DNA of 5,773 bases, from positions 1-5,773 of the forward strand of contig JAHFER010000116.1 in the NCBI GenBank assembly GCA_023248365.1, in the 5' to 3' direction. The number at the start of each line of letters is the position of its first letter. Within the stretch, counting starts at the first letter, position 1. Position numbers and translations under genes: made by a program. The notes under the pieces are model-generated. The model searched no databases. It worked only from the letters and a program-made list of their open reading frames with translations, and was not told where the DNA came from. Below, piece by piece: positions 4,933 to 5,773 of this stretch. This DNA is from Nitrospirota bacterium (GTDB lineage Bacteria; Nitrospirota; 9FT-COMBO-42-15; HDB-SIOI813).

Positions 4933-5535
4933 ATGAAAGTAGAAAAAGACATAGGGAAGTCAGGCTTCTATCATTACTATCCTGTTGTACCTGCTGTAGT
5001 GGTCGTCAAATCAGGAGATGAATTAGATGCCCTGGCATGTGCGTGGCATATTGCATTATCTTTTGACCCGCCGCTCTTTGCAGTGGCAATATCTCCGGAC
5101 AGGCATTCGTTCAAAATGCTAAAGAAGAGTGGTGAGTTTACTGCAAACTTTCTTACATTTGACAATATAGGGATTATTGCAGCAGTAGGAAGAACGTCAG
5201 GCGATGAGATTGACAAATTTTCTACTTATAAAATAAAGACACTGCCGGCTTCTGAGATAGCAACACCTGTACTTAAAGTTGCCTATGCGGCATATGAGTG
5301 CAAGGTCGTTAAAAGTTATAAAACAGGGGATCATGTATTGTTCATAGGAGAAGTCCTTGCAGTGCATCAGCGTGGAAATGCCTTTGATAAAAAGAGTAAG
5401 ATACCGGATCTTAAGAGTGTTACGCCTGCCTTATATCTCGGTGTTGACCATTATCTCGGAATCAAATCATTTGGAGAGGTAAAAGTCGGTAAGGAAGATA
5501 TATTAACAGACAAAAAGGTGCTGAAGAATAAATAA
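4933..5535 (+). CDS. flavin reductase-like FMN-binding split-barrel protein
   Basis: A 200-residue protein of the flavin reductase-like domain family (flavoredoxin / DIM6-NTAB type), which binds FMN in a split barrel and either reduces flavin with NAD(P)H or acts as an electron carrier. Recognisable segments are YYPVVPAVVVVKS near 15-27, the flavin-binding stretch ALACAWHIALSFDPPLFAVAIS (34-54 with one residue, Cys36, where Ser or Thr is more usual), FTANFLT (69-75), GRTSGDEIDKFSTY (86-99), and GDHVLFIGEVL (132-142). There is no signal peptide or membrane segment, so it is probably cytoplasmic. ATG 4933 follows GGAGG (4921-4925) by 7 nt. It is divergent from iscR; a redox role linked to iron or Fe-S metabolism is plausible but not shown. 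Substrate and reductant cannot be told from sequence. Confidence 0.88.
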   Translation: MKVEKDIGKSGFYHYYPVVPAVVVVKSGDELDALACAWHIALSFDPPLFAVAISPDRHSFKMLKKSGEFTANFLTFDNIGIIAAVGRTSGDEIDKFSTYKIKTLPASEIATPVLKVAYAAYECKVVKSYKTGDHVLFIGEVLAVHQRGNAFDKKSKIPDLKSVTPALYLGVDHYLGIKSFGEVKVGKEDILTDKKVLKNK

Positions 5536-5558
5536 GGGCCACAAAGGAAAATGAAAAT

Positions 5559-5645
5559 AACCACAGAGGCACTGAGACACAGAGAAAAGATTTGAGATTT
5601 AAGTTTGCAAATAAAAAACCTCTGTGCCTCTGTGTCTCTGTGTTT
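5559..5645. repeat. CACAGAG-type long inverted repeat
   Basis: Arms of 26 nt (5559-5584 and 5620-5645) are complementary at 22 positions by hand alignment, around a 35-nt AT-rich loop. Each arm is itself a degenerate reiteration of CTCTGTG / CACAGAG. It begins 23 nt after the flavin reductase stop and ends 4 nt before the Kelch frame. It could serve as a transcript-end hairpin, but looks like a dispersed non-coding repeat. The minus-strand frame through it (5451-5675) is a repeat translation, not a gene. Confidence 0.8.
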
Positions 5646-5649
5646 AAAA

Positions 5650-5773
5650 ATGGATTTCCGAATGAACAAAGACACTTCTCAATGGATTAATAAAGCACCG
5701 CTGGACACTGCACGCTCACATTCAGCAGTGGCTGTATATAAGGGCAAGATATATGTTTTTGGCGGTGGCGGCC
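5650..5773 (+). CDS. Kelch-repeat protein, N-terminal or 5'-truncated fragment (runs off window)
   Basis: The open frame encodes 41 residues before the window ends. WINKAPLDTARSHSAVAVYKGKIYVFGG has the Kelch beta-propeller pattern: Trp, then PL..AR..HSAV, then GKIYVFGG. Kelch repeats build propellers used for protein binding or as enzyme scaffolds, often in secreted or surface proteins. Possible starts are ATG 5650 or ATG 5662; neither has a good Shine-Dalgarno. No signal peptide precedes the first repeat, and the frame starts immediately after the CACAGAG repeat, so the gene may have lost its 5' end or be a remnant. The function cannot be stated. Confidence 0.6.
   Translation, partial: MDFRMNKDTSQWINKAPLDTARSHSAVAVYKGKIYVFGGGG

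Noticed and set aside
5451..5675. 74-residue minus-strand protein across the CACAGAG repeat
   Set aside because: Its HRDTEAQRFF and SLCLSAS stretches are the typical spurious translation of this repeat, and it overlaps the end of the flavin reductase gene.

Overview
The window looks like chromosomal DNA from a Gram-negative bacterium of moderate-to-low GC. The ISC-type gene set, protein wording and abundant short dispersed repeats suggest something Nitrospirota-like or Desulfobacterota-like. That placement is an impression from memory, not a computed result.

Layout: (1) 1-1472, plus strand: the C-terminal part of a UvrA-type excision-repair ATPase, cut by the window edge. (2) 1554-4717, minus strand: a compact iron-sulfur cluster assembly operon, read in transcription order as iscR, iscS, iscU, iscA, fdx, iscX. 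(3) 4718-4932: a divergent control region. On the iscR side it has a near-consensus sigma-70 promoter (TTGACA, 17 nt, TATAGT) followed directly by a 29-bp perfect inverted repeat with an IscR type-1-like GACT-N5-AGTC core. (4) 4933-5535, plus strand: a flavin-reductase-like FMN-binding split-barrel protein. (5) 5559-5645: a long imperfect inverted repeat of CACAGAG-type sequence. (6) 5650 to the end: the beginning, or a 5'-truncated piece, of a Kelch-repeat protein.

How the genes work together: IscS takes sulfur from cysteine and passes it to the IscU scaffold. Ferredoxin supplies electrons, IscA carries clusters to targets, IscX modulates IscS, and IscR senses cluster sufficiency and probably represses its own operon through the operator at +1. 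The usual hscB-hscA chaperone pair is absent between iscA and fdx, yet IscU keeps the LPPVK chaperone-binding motif.

The protein-coding content is mostly housekeeping. The less ordinary material is non-coding. Nearly every larger gap holds a different structured repeat: ATTCCCGC hairpins, a degenerate 7-bp tandem repeat running into the iscX stop, a 125-bp nested palindrome that begins exactly at the iscS stop, a 9-bp periodic GTTTAA stem-loop between iscR and iscS, and the CACAGAG inverted repeat. Several could set differential expression within the isc operon. I see no clear new defence, mobile or biosynthetic system here.
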